A stretch of DNA of 62,307 nt from Branchiostoma floridae (GCF_000003815.2 NC_049997.1:7044815-7107121), one strand, 5' to 3'; positions 11,046-26,000 are shown, counted from the first letter of the stretch. Notes: generated by a model from the letters alone, not told the origin. Numbers and translations are program-made.

Positions 11046-12690
11046 AATTGTTCATATTCATACAGATAAAATGCTGATGCAGCTCAAAGCTCTGATTGGT
11101 TCCTGGCAGAAGAAGAAAGAAAAAGAACCCGCCAGCAAAAATAATATGTCTCCCTTGCCGGGCAAAATGTAACTACCCCCCCCCCCCCCCCTTCGTATAA
11201 TCTTCGTTTCTTTTGCTACAACGTTGTATAGCAAACAGTCCAAACAATGGAATTCAATGCATTACAGAGAATTTTTAAAATCCAAAGTCGATTTGTGATC
11301 GAGAGGTAACTTAAATCACACCTAAATACACTGATAGACATCGATACACAATTTTTATTTATCTATACTATGCTACGCATTTTTGATTTGTGATGGTATC
11401 GGAATTAGTAAGAAACAGTAACATTTGGCCCCCTCTCCTTCCACATTCCCAGTTATCTTTCTAGAAAAAAATTCCCATTTCTTCCGCTACCGAGATCGCA
11501 TAGCAAACAGTCCAAACAATGGAAATCAATTCATCACAGTGTGCGGGCTGTCAAAGACAATAAGGCAATATACTTCATCTGCACAAACATGCTATCATGA
11601 TCACAAAAGAATATTGAATATTTTATGGCGTTGCATCCGTCTGTGAGCAAAGGTGACGAAAGGTCAAGAAATCAACATTTTCGTTGACTCAGAGAGAAGC
11701 GAAGTTATTGTTGGCCACTTCGTCCAGGTTTAAGTTTACTGAAATAATAAATGATGGCAAAGATGTTGGTTGACAGCTTTGTAAACGACGGAAATCGCTC
11801 ATTCACGGCAGCAGTGCTCTACCTGTCTTTTGCACGCGAATGGACAATGTGTTGGCGTCTGGGGATTTTGAAAATAGCGACTAGAGGTACTGAATTAACG
11901 ATGCAACAAATTGGATGTGACACCGGTCAAGTGGAAAATCTCGACTGCTCATTTTTCGTGTGTGGCCGTCTGAAATTATGTGAGAGTAATTCTATCATCT
12001 CTACACAAGAAATGTAAGAATTGCAACAAGGGTAGCTAAAGAAATTAAGTATTTGGTTAGATATTTCATGATACATAATTTTTCTTCAAATATATAACTC
12101 GACGAATATTCACTTTAGAATCCTTTGTTTGAAGATCGTACTAATATTTCCCGTTTTAACACCTTGGTCATTATTTTGATACTTATGAATTTGAGTCTAA
12201 AATCTAATTCAAAATAACCACGTTTTCGACTAAAACAGAAACTGAACAATCATGTGTCAAATTGGCTTAAATTTTGAAATATCATAGGTTTAAAAAATGT
12301 ATATGAATACGCTACATTTCGTGTGGATTAACTGGTGTTATACAAATCAATTAATAAACAGTTATAAATACACATGGCAACATGATAAGCGATATCAGAG
12401 TGTGCCGAATACTTGTCACAAAATTATACTGCGATTAACGTTACTTCCGCTCTGTATAAACATTACAAATTTCCCATGCTGTGAAACTTCCTAGTATAAA
12501 CCTACCGCCATGTCTTTTAATAGGCTTATTTTGCTACCATCTCATGATGAAATATTTGCTAGACGATTTCATTACAGAATTCAATCTTCAGAAAACCTGT
12601 AACAACGCTCGCGGGAAATATCGTCTGATTGAAACTAGCCGAAGCATGTCTGATCTGATTCTGTACAGTATAAATCACAAAACGTTCTAG
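11046..12690. other. Intergenic, no gene seen
   Basis: Contains a poly-C run at about 11176-11190 and a direct repeat (ATAGCAAACAGTCCAAACAA at about 11227 and 11501). No exon-like sequence is recognised. Confidence 0.4.
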
Positions 12691-13830
12691 ATTGTTCAGA
12701 TGTTGCGTGAATACAAAAACATACATAGTAACACAACATACAGTCGATGATATACAATGTAACATACCCAGAAAATACCTTAAAGATACGGACTGTAAGT
12801 TTCAGGAAGGAAACCTATGGAAAAATCACAACCTAACACGTCCCAGGACTGACATCTTTTCAATATTGCCAAGATGTTGCATGAATACAAAAACGTACAC
12901 AGTACTTAACGTTATACAGAATACAATATCATATACTCAGAATGATATCTGAAAATCTGAAGATTACTTGTAAGCTTTAGAAAGGAAAACGTGAGAAATA
13001 TATCTCAGCCTGGGCTTCCCAAGACTGAGACTTATTCTATATTGTTAGGATGTCCCGTGAATACAAAAACATATACAGTAACGCAACATACAGTCGCTGA
13101 TATACAATATGATATGTCCAGAATAATACCTTTAGGATCTCTGAAGACTCTTAGCTACCTGAAGAAGAATCTGAGGAAAAATCGCAGCATGGACGTTCCA
13201 AAACAAAACTGAAATTTGTTCTATATTGCTAAGATATTCTGTAGATACAAAACCACACACATGTACATTAACGTCACATACACATACATGTTTGTATGTC
13301 ATCAAGAACAGGCTATAGATATGTTACCTACCAAGAATAATACCTTGGAATCTGAAAACTTATAAAGCTTTGTAAGCTTCAGGTAGGAATGCCCCTGGAC
13401 AAATCGCAGACAGGACGTCTCAGGACTGAAACCTGTTCTAAATTTATTGTATGAATGTCCCTTGAACATACACAAATATTATCAGTAACGCCACATGCGG
13501 TAAATCATACAAAATATCACATACCTGGAACAATACCTTACGATCTGAAGACTCCCTGTGACTTTCTTGAAGGACATCGTGAGGAAAAATCACAGTCAGG
13601 ACGGCACAAAACTGAAATTTGTTCTATGTTTCTGTTCTGTGCATAAAACCCACACATGTACATTGACACCACATACACATACACATATGACAAAGGCTAA
13701 AGATATGAAATACGACCTACCCAGCAGAATGATACCTTGAAATTTTAAGACCCTCTGTAGCTTTCTTGAAGGAAATCTTGAGAAAAAAACACATTCAGGA
13801 CGTCCCAGGACGGAAGGTGCGTGGTTCTCG
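12690..13830. repeat. Degenerate tandem repeat, about 180-220 bp, about 6 units
   Basis: Landmarks GTGAATACAAAAACATA (about 12705, 12880, 13058, then diverged at 13240, 13460 and 13640), AATACCTT..GATCTGAAGAC and GGAAAAATCACAG recur in the same order. Units have diverged and vary in length. Confidence 0.7.
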
Positions 13831-16200
13831 CCGGTACGACTTTGTTGTTGTGCCGTCGCGCATGCGTGTCCGGATCAGTCAGGTGTGTTAAGGGCAGGTG
13901 GAAGAACGGGTGGGGCGCCGGAACACCTGAGGGGATCCTCAAACCTTCACCTTTGACCTCTGACGTAGAACATCTCAAGCGGGGGTATCTGACAGGGCCG
14001 CGCCTATCTGGGACATCTTGCGAACAGGTACAAATTGGCCTGAATTTGTCGCACAAAATGGCGTATTTCATTTTAAAAAATCGCAGTTATTGGTGCAAAG
14101 TCATGAAAAGGCACGAGTAAGACGCGAACTAGACGCCAAAAGTGATCATTTGCAAATGATGAATCTTAGTCATTGGTTTATAATTCAGTGGAAGCACTCG
14201 GCGACGTCCAATAATGATGTCGTACCTTGTATCTACCAGTAAATTTGGGGACGAAACAGACTTAGAGGATATTACTTTCCGGGCGCAGCGCAGAAGTATT
14301 CTACCCGCCCGTCACGTCGCACGTACGTCAGTGTGACCAAAAGGGAAAGTTGGCAAAGCTGCCGCAATAATTGGTCGCAAATAGGCGCTGAAATCGTTAA
14401 CTGAAATAAATCATAAATGTGGCGTGAAAGAGCGTTAAGTTTACTGACTTCTCTCATACATGCACATGAAGTTCATAAAATTAGTTAAAATGTTACAATT
14501 CTGTCTTTATTTCATTTCTGTTCTCATGAATAATGTTTTATCAAAGCGTAGCAACCGAACAGAGTGACAATACAAATAAATTACAACGGATGACTCAAAA
14601 TAAGGATAACGCATATTTTACTTCTATCTTCCTTTTTAAAACCAAATTCGCTTCGTACATTACTTTGTGTTAGAATTCTTAATTAGCTCTTTGCTTTACA
14701 CAGAAAGCTTAAATTGTGTACCAGAATAATCTCCAGTCAGATGTTGGGCGGGATATCGGAATGTTCACTGGCTATTAAGTTTCTCTGACAGGCACCTAAT
14801 CCAGTACGTGTCGGAAGACATGTCCCTTGTCCTAATAATGTCGTACGTGTATATTACAATGTAGGCCTTTAAAAATGACTTCATATTTGTCTAATCGGTA
14901 AACAGAAACATATAAGATAGGCTGTCAAATACGGTGACTTAAAAAAATGACAACAGAAGACTACAAGTAAAGATAACACATAATTTACTTCAGAGTCGTT
15001 TCCTATATCGATTTCTTGTAAAACCAAATTTCTTACACAATTCTTTTATAAGTTTAAATTCTTCATTGCATTATCAAGATATATTTGGCAAGACATTGAC
15101 ACATAAAATTCATGCAACAAATTCAGTATCAGCCATATGCATGCAGCGAAAAATTCCCAAATTCCTTGATGTATACTGTTCAAAATATAACTCTTAAAAG
15201 AAGATTTTTCCTATAACAAAGTACATATTAATCACGTATCACATAGTGATGTATCGACACATGACATACAGTAATAAGGTATTGACAATAAAATCTCCAT
15301 GCAGTAAATGGCAAAAAATACATTTATATTAAATTTTACAGACATGCAGCATCTAAAAATAACTTATCATAAAATTGATAAAACTGCAAAATGTACATTT
15401 TATCTGAAAATGTAATGTAACACAAAATTAGTCATTGAAAAACATTACTTTCGATAAGATATTCCTTTTTTTACTTTGCAAAAAGTATGGCAACATGACC
15501 AACCATAGACTCCATTTGTAACTTACATGACTTGTACAGTATTAGTGTATCAAAAGCCTACAGCACAAATCAAACACCATAGCCAAATACAACAGTAGCT
15601 GTTATTTTGTTCTCTATCAGTGTGTAGCTTGCAGTGTGACTTCTTTTCCTTTTATGCTACATGTGTATTTGTAAACCACTTGAAGTGGGAGCTTTAAATT
15701 AGTTTGTGGACAATATTAAATGCATTGTTACATGTACAAATGGCATTTTGGACAAGAAGCAACAGATATCCAACAATCATGTACAAATGTAAAATGTACA
15801 ATGCCTGTGCCTTTATGGACACCTAATGACAAATGCATGTAGGAAGATGCATGAAATGTATTAAAACACTGACCATTGTTGAAGCCATCATTATCGAAAA
15901 AAGTAGACACCTCAGAGTCCTCATTTAACACAGAATAAAGTTAGGCAAAAAATTGTAAGATAGATTTACATATCTATCCAGTTGCATGAGCATCTTGCAT
16001 AAAGCTTGGATTAATCTAGCTATGCAGGGTGTATTGTAAATAGTTACTGCTGCTGCATGGTACAGAGCTTTTCTTGAAATGAATATTTGAATTAAATATG
16101 AGAGGTTGTATTTTGGCACCACATCTGTATTGGCTAGAGAATTAGGCAGCATGGAGAAGATTAAAAATACATCCTTGTGTGTCTAATCAAAAATTTAGAT
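13831..16200. other. Intergenic, AT-rich, no gene seen
   Basis: A GC-richer patch at 13810-14060 has overlapping open frames on both strands without recognisable protein. The rest is AT-rich and featureless to the eye. Confidence 0.4.
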
Positions 16201-16935
16201 TTTCAATTTGATTGTCATGTTACTGTTAGAAGACATGAATGAAGAAATGAACATTCAAAAAGATGTTCCGAAAATAACTAGCAACAATAATGATAAGTCG
16301 ATTCAGTAAATCCTCACAAATATTTTCTTCTAGTACCATTGATGACTTACCCAGACCAATAGAGGATAGGGATGGAGAGAGATTGCACAACCTCAACAAG
16401 ATGAGACGATGAATCACTTCTTAAATTATGAGAAAAAAATATTAAGTAGTTTGAGAATAACTACCAAAAATGAGAAGGCTTTGACTGAATTTAGTGAATC
16501 CTCATAAATATTTCCCTTTAGTTTGTTGCAAAGCTACACAGAACAATGGGGGAAACTAATTTGAAAATTACCAACAACAATGAAAACTATTTGACCAAAT
16601 GATTTGATAAATCATCAAAGTTTCCTTCTAGTGGCATTGAGCATTTCTTAAAATGTGATGAAAAAACTACCAACTACATGTATATGTAGTTTGAAAAAGT
16701 AGCTACATTGAGAAGCTTTTGTTTGACTCAATGATTTGAGGATTCAGTAATTCATCATAAATATTTCCTTCTAGTAGTATTGAGAAGTTCTTGAAAACAT
16801 AAAGACAGCATCACTACCAACTAGTTTGAAAATAACTTTAAAGCAACAATGAGATTCTTAGTCTTTGCCCAAATTATCAGTAAATCCTCAAAAATATTCC
16901 CTCCTAGTAGCATTGATGACTTCCTATACAGTTGA
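16200..16935. repeat. Tandem repeat at the anoctamin 3' end, about 5 units
   Basis: The phrase TCAGTAAATCCTCAAAAATA..TTC..CTAGTAGCATTGATGACTT recurs near 16300, 16495, 16610, 16745 and 16875 with changes. The unit nearest the gene runs into the stop codon region, so the array probably forms the 3'UTR. Confidence 0.65.
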
Positions 16936-17078
16936 TTCGTAGTCAGAAGATGCTCCGCTGACTTGACCCCTACCCTGACCCCGACCTTGACCAAAACCTT
17001 GGGATCGGGATGGGCTGATTCCGGAGACTCTCTTGTGCAGGTTCGCTTCCCAGGAGTCAACGTGGTGGTCCGGCGTTG
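16924..17078 (-). CDS. ANO: Anoctamin last exon: GQGR-rich tail ending in a PDZ ligand
   Basis: 51 residues starting [17 protein letters not shown], then a Gly-Gln-Gly-Arg repeat ([12 protein letters not shown], from a 12-bp DNA repeat) and the terminus [15 protein letters not shown] fits a class I PDZ-binding motif. Acceptor GCTATAG, phase 1 in, TAG stop. Confidence 0.8.
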
Positions 17079-20000
17079 CTATAGCAACAAGAAAGAGAAA
17101 ACATACGAGAAACTTGTAAAATTTTGTTTGAAGAAACTACTGTATTGTAATTACATCCATTAACTGCATGAATAAGATAAGTGCTTGTGAAGTAAGAAAT
17201 GTCACATATCACAATGTAGCCAACACAATGCTTGTCTTTGTTTAACTGTGTAACACTAGTTCACCTTTATCTATGGGGTAACATATATCCATTGTTTTTA
17301 AAAACATGGTACGCATCCAGGGACATGAAATCGACTAACGGTGGTTTAAGATTGCAATGTTTTCAAAATATTCGAGTTGAAACCATGTGCACCGTCTGTT
17401 GACTTGATGTCCCTAAATACAACAACGGATATAGGTTACCCCACAAATAAAGGTTGACTAGCGAGCATCACAATGTAAAGAAACAAGGCAAAGCTACAAA
17501 AAATTAGCACTGAAGCAAGGAGAGGGACAACACAGAATTGTGCCACCATCACAACATATAACCTCAACCACAACATGGAAGCAACAATACATGACATCTG
17601 GATAAAAACAAACTTAAAAGCAATGTTTGCAGGGTAAATGCATGTATGTATGGCCACCTATGAGAACAGAAAGAAATTAGAATGTTATAACACAAACTAT
17701 ATGCTTCTGGCACCAACAACAGAGCTACATGTGTACCACTGACAATACTTACTGTATACAGACGTATATCTAACAATGGTCAGACGGACCTAGACACAAA
17801 ACACAGGTAAAAGCTTATCAGCTTTAACACTTCTCAATATCTTCTGGTCTATATGAGTGTCATCAATAAATATCATTGTAGTTTTTGGACTACAATTATT
17901 ATTGAATTAGGGTGAGAAATATAAACATGATTTCAACAACAAAACACAATAAAATGTGCAACATTCTCCTTATACTGGGACAGTATGATGTCCAATTCAC
18001 TTGCAGTCAATGTTGAAAGGTGGAAGTCTCCAAAACTTATAAAATGGTGTCCTTAGATTTTTTGAAAGATGAATCAAAATAAAGTAATAAAAAAGTCTTA
18101 CATTGCAGCTCTAAATTTGGACTTAATGATAGAGTCCCTTCCAAGTCACCATGAGGGTTTTTAGGTGATATTTGTAATTAGTCTGAATTATTTTGATTAA
18201 AAGAATATCTGAGCCACAATAATTGAATTCTTTTCAAAAAATTGACTAAGAAAATACTCATCTATTTGAATTCTTTTGAATATTTTAGAAACATTTGAAA
18301 GTAACTGACAAAAATATCTTTATTTAGAATACTTGTGAAACCTCTGTGTGAATCTTTGACATTTACAAATATTTACAAATATTTGTAAACTTTGCCAAAT
18401 GGTAAAATTAGTTTATTGCCCCCATAAAAGTAAGCCATATTGTAGCCTCTGTATATTTTTAGATGTCTCGCGCTACCCAGTAGGGATACTCTGCGGTGGG
18501 CCAGAGTCGCATGGCAGCCACCCATACTAAGCAAGATGTGTGATTAGCTATCTTCCCGGATGCCTGCACCAAATTGAAACATTGGTAGAAAATCGTAGCA
18601 TAATGGTAGAACGCTGCTATCATCTTTGAGACCATTAGAAGTATCCAATTTCACACCGTGAATATTTCCAGAGTTCGAAAGGACCAGGGAAATCTTTATA
18701 AAGTTGAGACAGTGTTGGAAATATTTCTGAAGTATCAAATGTCCTAGACATATAATTACAAAACTTTAAAATCAGTTCTATACAATGGCAACAAACATCC
18801 GCACGGTGTCTTGGAATGGAGAATTAAAAAAAAAGATGACTTTTGATGTTCCCTTGTTCAAACTCAAAAATTGGACTTGGCATCACTCTACAAGAACCAC
18901 AATATGCGTACATCACAGTAAAACAAACAAACATGATACAAACAATACAATAATTTTGTAACTTTGAGAAGCAAAGATGTTAGAACCAACTGCAAGTGTC
19001 AGCCTGCAGACTACAGTGTGCTAGACAATGGAAAACAAGGGGAGTTATAACACACAAGCCATACAAAGAGTCATAGTCTCCAGTGGAAGGGGATGTTAGC
19101 AGAAGCAATGAGGCAATGGCACCCACAGGTGAAATAAATACATGTAGCAACGAAGCAACGTCACTGTGTGAAGCCACTAAAAAAAAAGAGGGTAAAACCT
19201 TCAAGGAAAAAAAGTTGCTGTTGTTTAAGATGCAAATCATAAAAGAAAATATCTTATAAGTGTACTTCTTGTACATGTAGTACCTATAGTATATTATAAT
19301 GAAAATGCTTGGAAACACCAGAAAACTAAAAGTGAGAAAAATCTGATTATTAAAAGAACTGTAATCTATTCAGCACCTACTTAATGCCGCTAGAAAGATC
19401 ATTTACAAGGAGTGAAAAGATGGGAAACCTGAGGCTAGTGGAATAAGCTGTAACAAAGGTGGTGAAGCTTTGGGAAAATTTAGGGGGAAAATGTTTCATA
19501 CCTGGTGTTGTTGGGCTATGCTCCTCATCTTCATCTAGAAAAATGGAAGAACGATTGTTTAAAACAATAGACTGAAACAACAGTTAAAATCCAAGAAACT
19601 AACATCTGAAGCCATAAGCATGAATAGTGCTGTTTCAAAACACACTGTCACATATTCTTGGCAATTTTCTGTCTCAAGAGACAATGGAGACGGCAAACAG
19701 TCACTTACTGACTACAATTTCTACCAGGGCTCCTTACACTTGCTGCCCTTAAAAATTCTGGGCAGCCGAAGTGCAAGGAGCCCTGGTAGAAAGTGAATGG
19801 TACAATTTTCTCACTGCTGTAAAATTAAATTTTAGCAAATTCAAAGGAATTTTCAGTACCTGGTGGTATTTAGGGATAACAAGTTGACTGACTGTGGTTT
19901 CAAACTGCAATGTTTTTAAAATATTGCAGATTGAAACAACTGTCCATCGACTTCATATCTTTACATACCTTTACTTTAAAAATACAACACATATAGGTTA

Positions 20001-23000
20001 ACTTGACATGGATATAATAAGATGAACAACCGTCAGTCAATACAATCTTCTAATCTAGCAGGTTTTGGTGGCATGTTTACCTGGTGGTGCGGTCTGCTGT
20101 CTCCTGAAGCGGTTATGCCATTGGCACTGTTTGGTACATAGACCAGATTTTATTGGTCCAATGAGTGGTCTTTGGGCAGGTTTGATTGTAATGCTCGTTC
20201 ACCTTTATCTGCAGGGTGACTTATATATCAGATTCTATTGTCTAAGAAAATCATTGGTATTTAGGGACATCAAGTTGACTGACAGTGGTTTGAAACTGCT
20301 ATATTTTGAAAATATTTCAGATTAAAATCACCATCCATTGACTTGATATCCCTAATTACCCTGTTTTTAAATACAACAGAATCTGATATAGTTGTAGGTT
20401 ACCCTGTTGATACATAAAGGTGAACAACCGTTAGAGTTAATACTATCTTCTAAACTAGCAGGTTTTGGTGGTATGTTTACCTGGTGGTGCAGTCTGCTGT
20501 CTCCTGAAGCGGTTGTGCCGTTGGCGCTGTTTGGTGCGCTGCAGCTCGAAGTCCAGGATGGCTCTGCTCACCAGCTGTTCCTCCATCTTTATGGCATCCT
20601 GAAGGTCGTACGAGGTGTCGGGTATCAGGAGGTCAAGGAACCGAGTCAGCAGGAAGGTAATGTTCTAAGGGGGGAAACAGAGAAAGGGAGTTAAACCATT
20701 AGTTGAACTTTATCAGACAGGAATATAGTGTCTTTAAAAATCTAATAGTATATAATATTGTTTATACCCCTGTCACAGTTGTTGAAAATCAATCGGATGA
20801 CGATTCTGCAGAAATTGCCAGAGCTTCGCTTATAATAATAATAATAATAACTTCATTGCACAACAATTGTACAAGGTATGAATTATGGCTTATATGCGAC
20901 GGGGCGGTTTTCAGGTGAAAAATACGCGAAACCCACTGTCGATCTTAAATATGGCCGATCTTCCATCGATAAGCCCGTGGATAAAATAATGTGAAGAATC
21001 ACCCTGTCACACAGCAGGAAAATTGAATGGCTGATGAGTCTTCCAGCTCTAAATGACATTTTCATCAGTAATACGTCCGGTTTCTCTCTATCATCACACA
21101 TCATTTTCTTTATCATGTTACCTCTTCATGCAAGTTAGCAATTAATGATGTTTAAGAATATGGTCCATACTCTATGAAAGGTCCATAGACCATAATTCTG
21201 TACATCACACAGAACCCGTAGTCACATGTAAAATGGCGTGGTCAGCACCATGGTCATATCCCATCATTCCATTTGTGGGTTTCTCAGCAAACATCATTTT
21301 CATGAACTATTATCGATAAAATTTTGTTGTTCTTAATGTAGCCCTGTAGTACTATTGTTTGTATAGCTATTAGTTGTTGTTGGTTGCCATGCATTGTACC
21401 TTGTGCGATCGTTGAGCAATAAAATTTATTCATTCATTTCCAGCTTAGCACATGGAAGTGCTTTGAAATTACCTGGAAAACCACTACAAAAGCCAGTCGA
21501 GCTGCCAGCACGTGCCAGAAAGCGTTGGAATATTCGTACGGGTCCTCCGCCCATGGAGGTTCTCTCAGGTCACGGTATCTGCAGGAAAGATATACACAAG
21601 AACATTTCATTAAAACTGTACAGTAACTATATATTCAGAAATCAGTCAAGGATAATACAAATCCAGTTCAGGACAAAGTGCCGACAACAACAAGCACTGC
21701 AGTTCAGTGAGATATCCTGGTTGACTGAAGCAATAATTAAACAATCATGCAATGTAGTTTCAATTTGGTTGGGCTTCCTACCTGGGCAGAACAGCATAAA
21801 GTACATCTTTGAAACTCATACAAATTTTAATTAGTTCTTAAATAAGTCTTCAAAATCACTTAAAAATTGAAAGGGCTACACTGTTGCTTGTTTGAATAAA
21901 AAGTCATTAAGTCAGGTTCTACATGTATATGTTTTAGCTACAATTTAGTTATAATAAATAGTGAAAATATTGCAATTTGAAACCACTGTCCGTTGACTTG
22001 ATATGCCCAAATACCGTTTTTAACAGTTACCAAGCAGATAAAGGCAAACTAGCATTATAACTAACCTGCAGAAAGTGACATTATGCCCAAGATGGAGTGG
22101 GTTCCTTGGTGTGTTCTTTTCGCTGAAGTCCTCGACCTCAAAGTAGGACAGGCTGAAGTTGAGGTAGCCGTTGAGTGAGCCATCGGGACTGTAGACTCTG
22201 GTGTAGACAAGTCGTGGGATGAACTCTGATGTAAAGGCTATTACGAAGGCCTGGGGTGACGTCAAAAGAAAAGCCAGTATTATTACCTCCTTGAAAAATG
22301 GAGGTATTTTTGTTGGTGTGTCTATGTGTTTGACTGTGTTTCAAGATATTTGAAGTCAGCATAACTCTCAAACTAATGAAATTTCTGGATAGATTGTAAT
22401 GACATTTGGTATGTGGGTAGGCGTTGGGAAGATGTCAGGGTCAAGGTCAATGGCCATGAGGTCTTCATGTATTTATGGCATAAATGTACTACAATGTACT
22501 ATAATATGATAGATGTAATTATCACAAGACTGTGTACTTATATGTGATCAACACACTTTGCTCAGTCACTGTCAAATGATGGCAGATGCTATCTGAAACA
22601 TTTTACAAAACTCATCTAGTTACTTGTCTATTGCATGTATGTTGCATTATATTATTACCTGGATATCTAACCTTTATCCACAACTTAACAGAATGTTGGC
22701 AACAGTTGGGCAAACTTTTCAATCTTTAAGCACAGTGATGATGATTACACTTACGTTAGTACAGACAGAGATGGTGGAAATAGCCTCCAGGATGTAATAC
22801 CACACGCCGATGTCCGCCGCCCTGCCAACCATGGGTCTGCGCAGGCTGCATACAAACTTCTGCGCGTCCAGACGAATCTCCAGGATGTTGTTGATGAGGG
22901 CAAGGAGGGGAGCCAGCGGGAACGCTGCCACGAACAGGCTAACGAAACCAAACTGGATAACTGCCGAGGAAAGACAGATGTGTCACATTGTGGTCAGAGA

Positions 23001-26000
23001 TGTTTGTTTGAACCTTTATTTATTCATAAGAAGCTCAAATAGGCCTGCAGGCTGCTTTTCATAGAGGTCATGAGAGAGGTAAGGGTCTGATAAAATTTAA
23101 CACAGATACAGATTACATTGAGTCCTAATAAATCTATCAAGTTGAACATACATGTATTTCACTAGAATCATATACATGGTACAAAACATCACTAGAGCAA
23201 ATGCTTAGAATTCATAGTCCGTGTCTGTTCATTTTGGTCATTTCTTTTCGTATTCAGTAAAGGTGGCAATCCAAGCTTTTAACTGTGACCTAATCACTAC
23301 CTTCTTACAATTAGGATGCAAGAACACTTGGCAGCTGTGAACCACAGTGACTGATACATGTAACTCACTGGATTCGAGTACTATGCAGGGCTTTACAGTC
23401 TGATTTAGTAGTCATCTCTGTGGCTATTGTTAACTACCAAATGTTGTCGATGAACCGTAATTAGACAATGTGGTGCTGGAGTAACTGTGGGGTGTTTGAC
23501 CCAGAACCAAGTGGGTTTGAATCCCTGACAACTGCCAACAATGTTTTGCCCTTGGAAAGGCACTTCACAAGACTTTCCTCACTCCATCCAGGTGTTGATT
23601 TTGTCCATTGAAGCAATGCAGATTTTCTTTTCCTTATGACAAATAGACATATACAATTCCACATTGCATTTGCAGGAATAGTAGAAAATGAACCCACCCA
23701 TCTCCAGATACTCGAAGAACAGTCCCCTGGGGCCGATGTCCACATGGAGATAGTCCAGTTCCCATCTGGACAGGCCGGTCTTCTTCCTCTCCTCCTCAGA
23801 CTTTCCTGCCATGGCCTGGATCAGCCAGCGGAAATTCAGCCACACCAGGATCTTACTGAAAACAGTTGAGAACAAATTGTGGTTTTAATCTTCTAATATC
23901 AAGATACAGACATAAAAGTGGTTTACTACATCCAAAACTTCTTCTACAATCACAAATTTCACCTTACTGCAAACAATTGTCGAGGAAAAAAATTGGGAGT
24001 GACGAGTTTTATTGTTTTGTTTATTTGGCTTTACTAGTATTTATTTTGTCATTCCTATTTTGATGATTTTAAGTTTCTATCTTTTTTTATATAGAGACTG
24101 TTTCTCTGTACTTACTCTCATTTTGAATCTTGATGCCATGTTCTTTATCACTGTAAACTTGTCTCTCTTGGAAATTGGCAAATATTACTGTACGGAATGC
24201 TCTCAAGACCGATCAATCAATAAAAAAGCTACGTACGGCAGGAATATCTCCCTGAGGTTATTTGCGACGAGCTGACTGCCTGCCATGGTGATGCCAAGCT
24301 GCATACACAGCTCCACCAAACAACCGCTCGGCGAGCACTCCTCCTGGCGGTACCCCAGTGTGTACACGTATTTCCCCGGCCGGCCGATCAGGCGCCCTTT
24401 GAAGAACGCGATGTAGAAAATGGCGGAGTAGTAGTTGACAAACTGTAGGAGAAGAAAAATTGGAACTGGTAGACTTCATCCCCTTATCCATTAAGTTTCC
24501 TGCTCATCTATAACGCTTCCAGTCCCCCACACAAAAAAGCAGCACAAGGATGCAGGATGTGACTGGTGCATAGGTCAGTAAAGTGATTAGAGTGTTTGGC
24601 TTAGATTCAGTGCATCTTAAGTTTAATACCCAGCTGAGTCATACCTAACTTGGTACATATTCCTTTCTCTGCTTAAACTCAGCATTTGGGAAATAGCGTA
24701 GTAGTTGAACACATAGCACTACCAATGGACTAGCCTCCTGCTGTTAATAATTACACAAACGTTGTGTGGCCCAAGGGCTATATGTAGAGACTCTGAGATG
24801 GGTGCTGCCCTATGTGCCATCTGGTGCAGGAAGGACTTTAACTTAAAGATGCATGACGACACTGACTTACCTGCAACAGGAACATCTTGAAAGTGAAGCT
24901 ATCGTCGAACTCCGTCTCCGTGCGCGGCTGCTCCAGTTCCGTGAGGTACTCTGCGATGTGGCTGTAGATCATGTTCAGGAGGAGGATGATGGTCAGGTTG
25001 ATGGTGGCGGCGGTTGCCGTGGTTACCAGGTTGGCATTGGTTGCGATGAGCTCGTTCCTGTTCAGGGCGAGGGACGCCTGGACGGACACCCGGTACATGA
25101 TGACGCCAAACACGGCGCCGACCGCCAGGGCGATCTGGAAACAAATTGATATTAGTTAGTAAAGATGTATTTTACAAAAGTGCTCGAGGTGTGGCTCTCC
25201 TCAAACACCAGATCTCTGGCTTACCTGCCATCCTAAAGGATGTCCCTAACCGATGCATAACGCTAGTTCATTTTTTTTAAATCTCTNNNNNNNNNNNNNN
25301 NNNNNNNNNNNNNNNNNNNNNNNNNNNNNNNNNNNNNNNNNNNNNNNNNNNNNNNNNNNNNNNNNNNNNNNNNNNNNNNNNNNNNNCTACATGTACTGAG
25401 GCTCTTGTTGCCTCTGTACATCTTCTTTATGAGCAAGTTTTGGAGTACTAACTATTGCTATGTGTTGGCCGACTGCTCTTTTCTGGCAGCCAGGGGCTGA
25501 ATTGCAAGGAGCTTACAATAGGCAGGGCTAAATCGCAAGGGTCTGGAGCGGCTGCCATTTGGCACTAGCTTAGGTGACCACAACACAACAGTAATTGCCA
25601 TAGGTGCGGCCAAGGGACTGTAGGATAGTTTTTAATGGATATAAACGTTACACCGCAGATAAAGCTTAAATCACAGATAAAGGTGAACTAGTGTTATACT
25701 CTAAAATGGAAATAATGCATGGTGCAATACTGTTAACTTATTCATTTATTTGTTCCCTACTTACAGCAAATAGTACCAACACAGCAGACAGCATGTAGCG
25801 TGGGATACGGTAGATGTTTGTCCCTATACTTACAGCAAATAGTACCAACACAGCAGACAGCATGTAGCGTGGGATACGGTAGATGTTTGTCCCTATACTT
25901 ACAGCAAATAGTACCAACACAGCAGACAGCATGTAGCGGGGGATACGGTAGATGTTTGTCCCTATACTTACAGCAAATAGTACCAACACAGCAGACAGCA

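Noticed and set aside
18459-18526. Possible alternative anoctamin terminal exon (reads [22 protein letters not shown])
   Set aside because: Open and phase-compatible, but the acceptor tract is weak and the sequence looks like a dispersed repeat; the 16924-17078 exon is far better supported.
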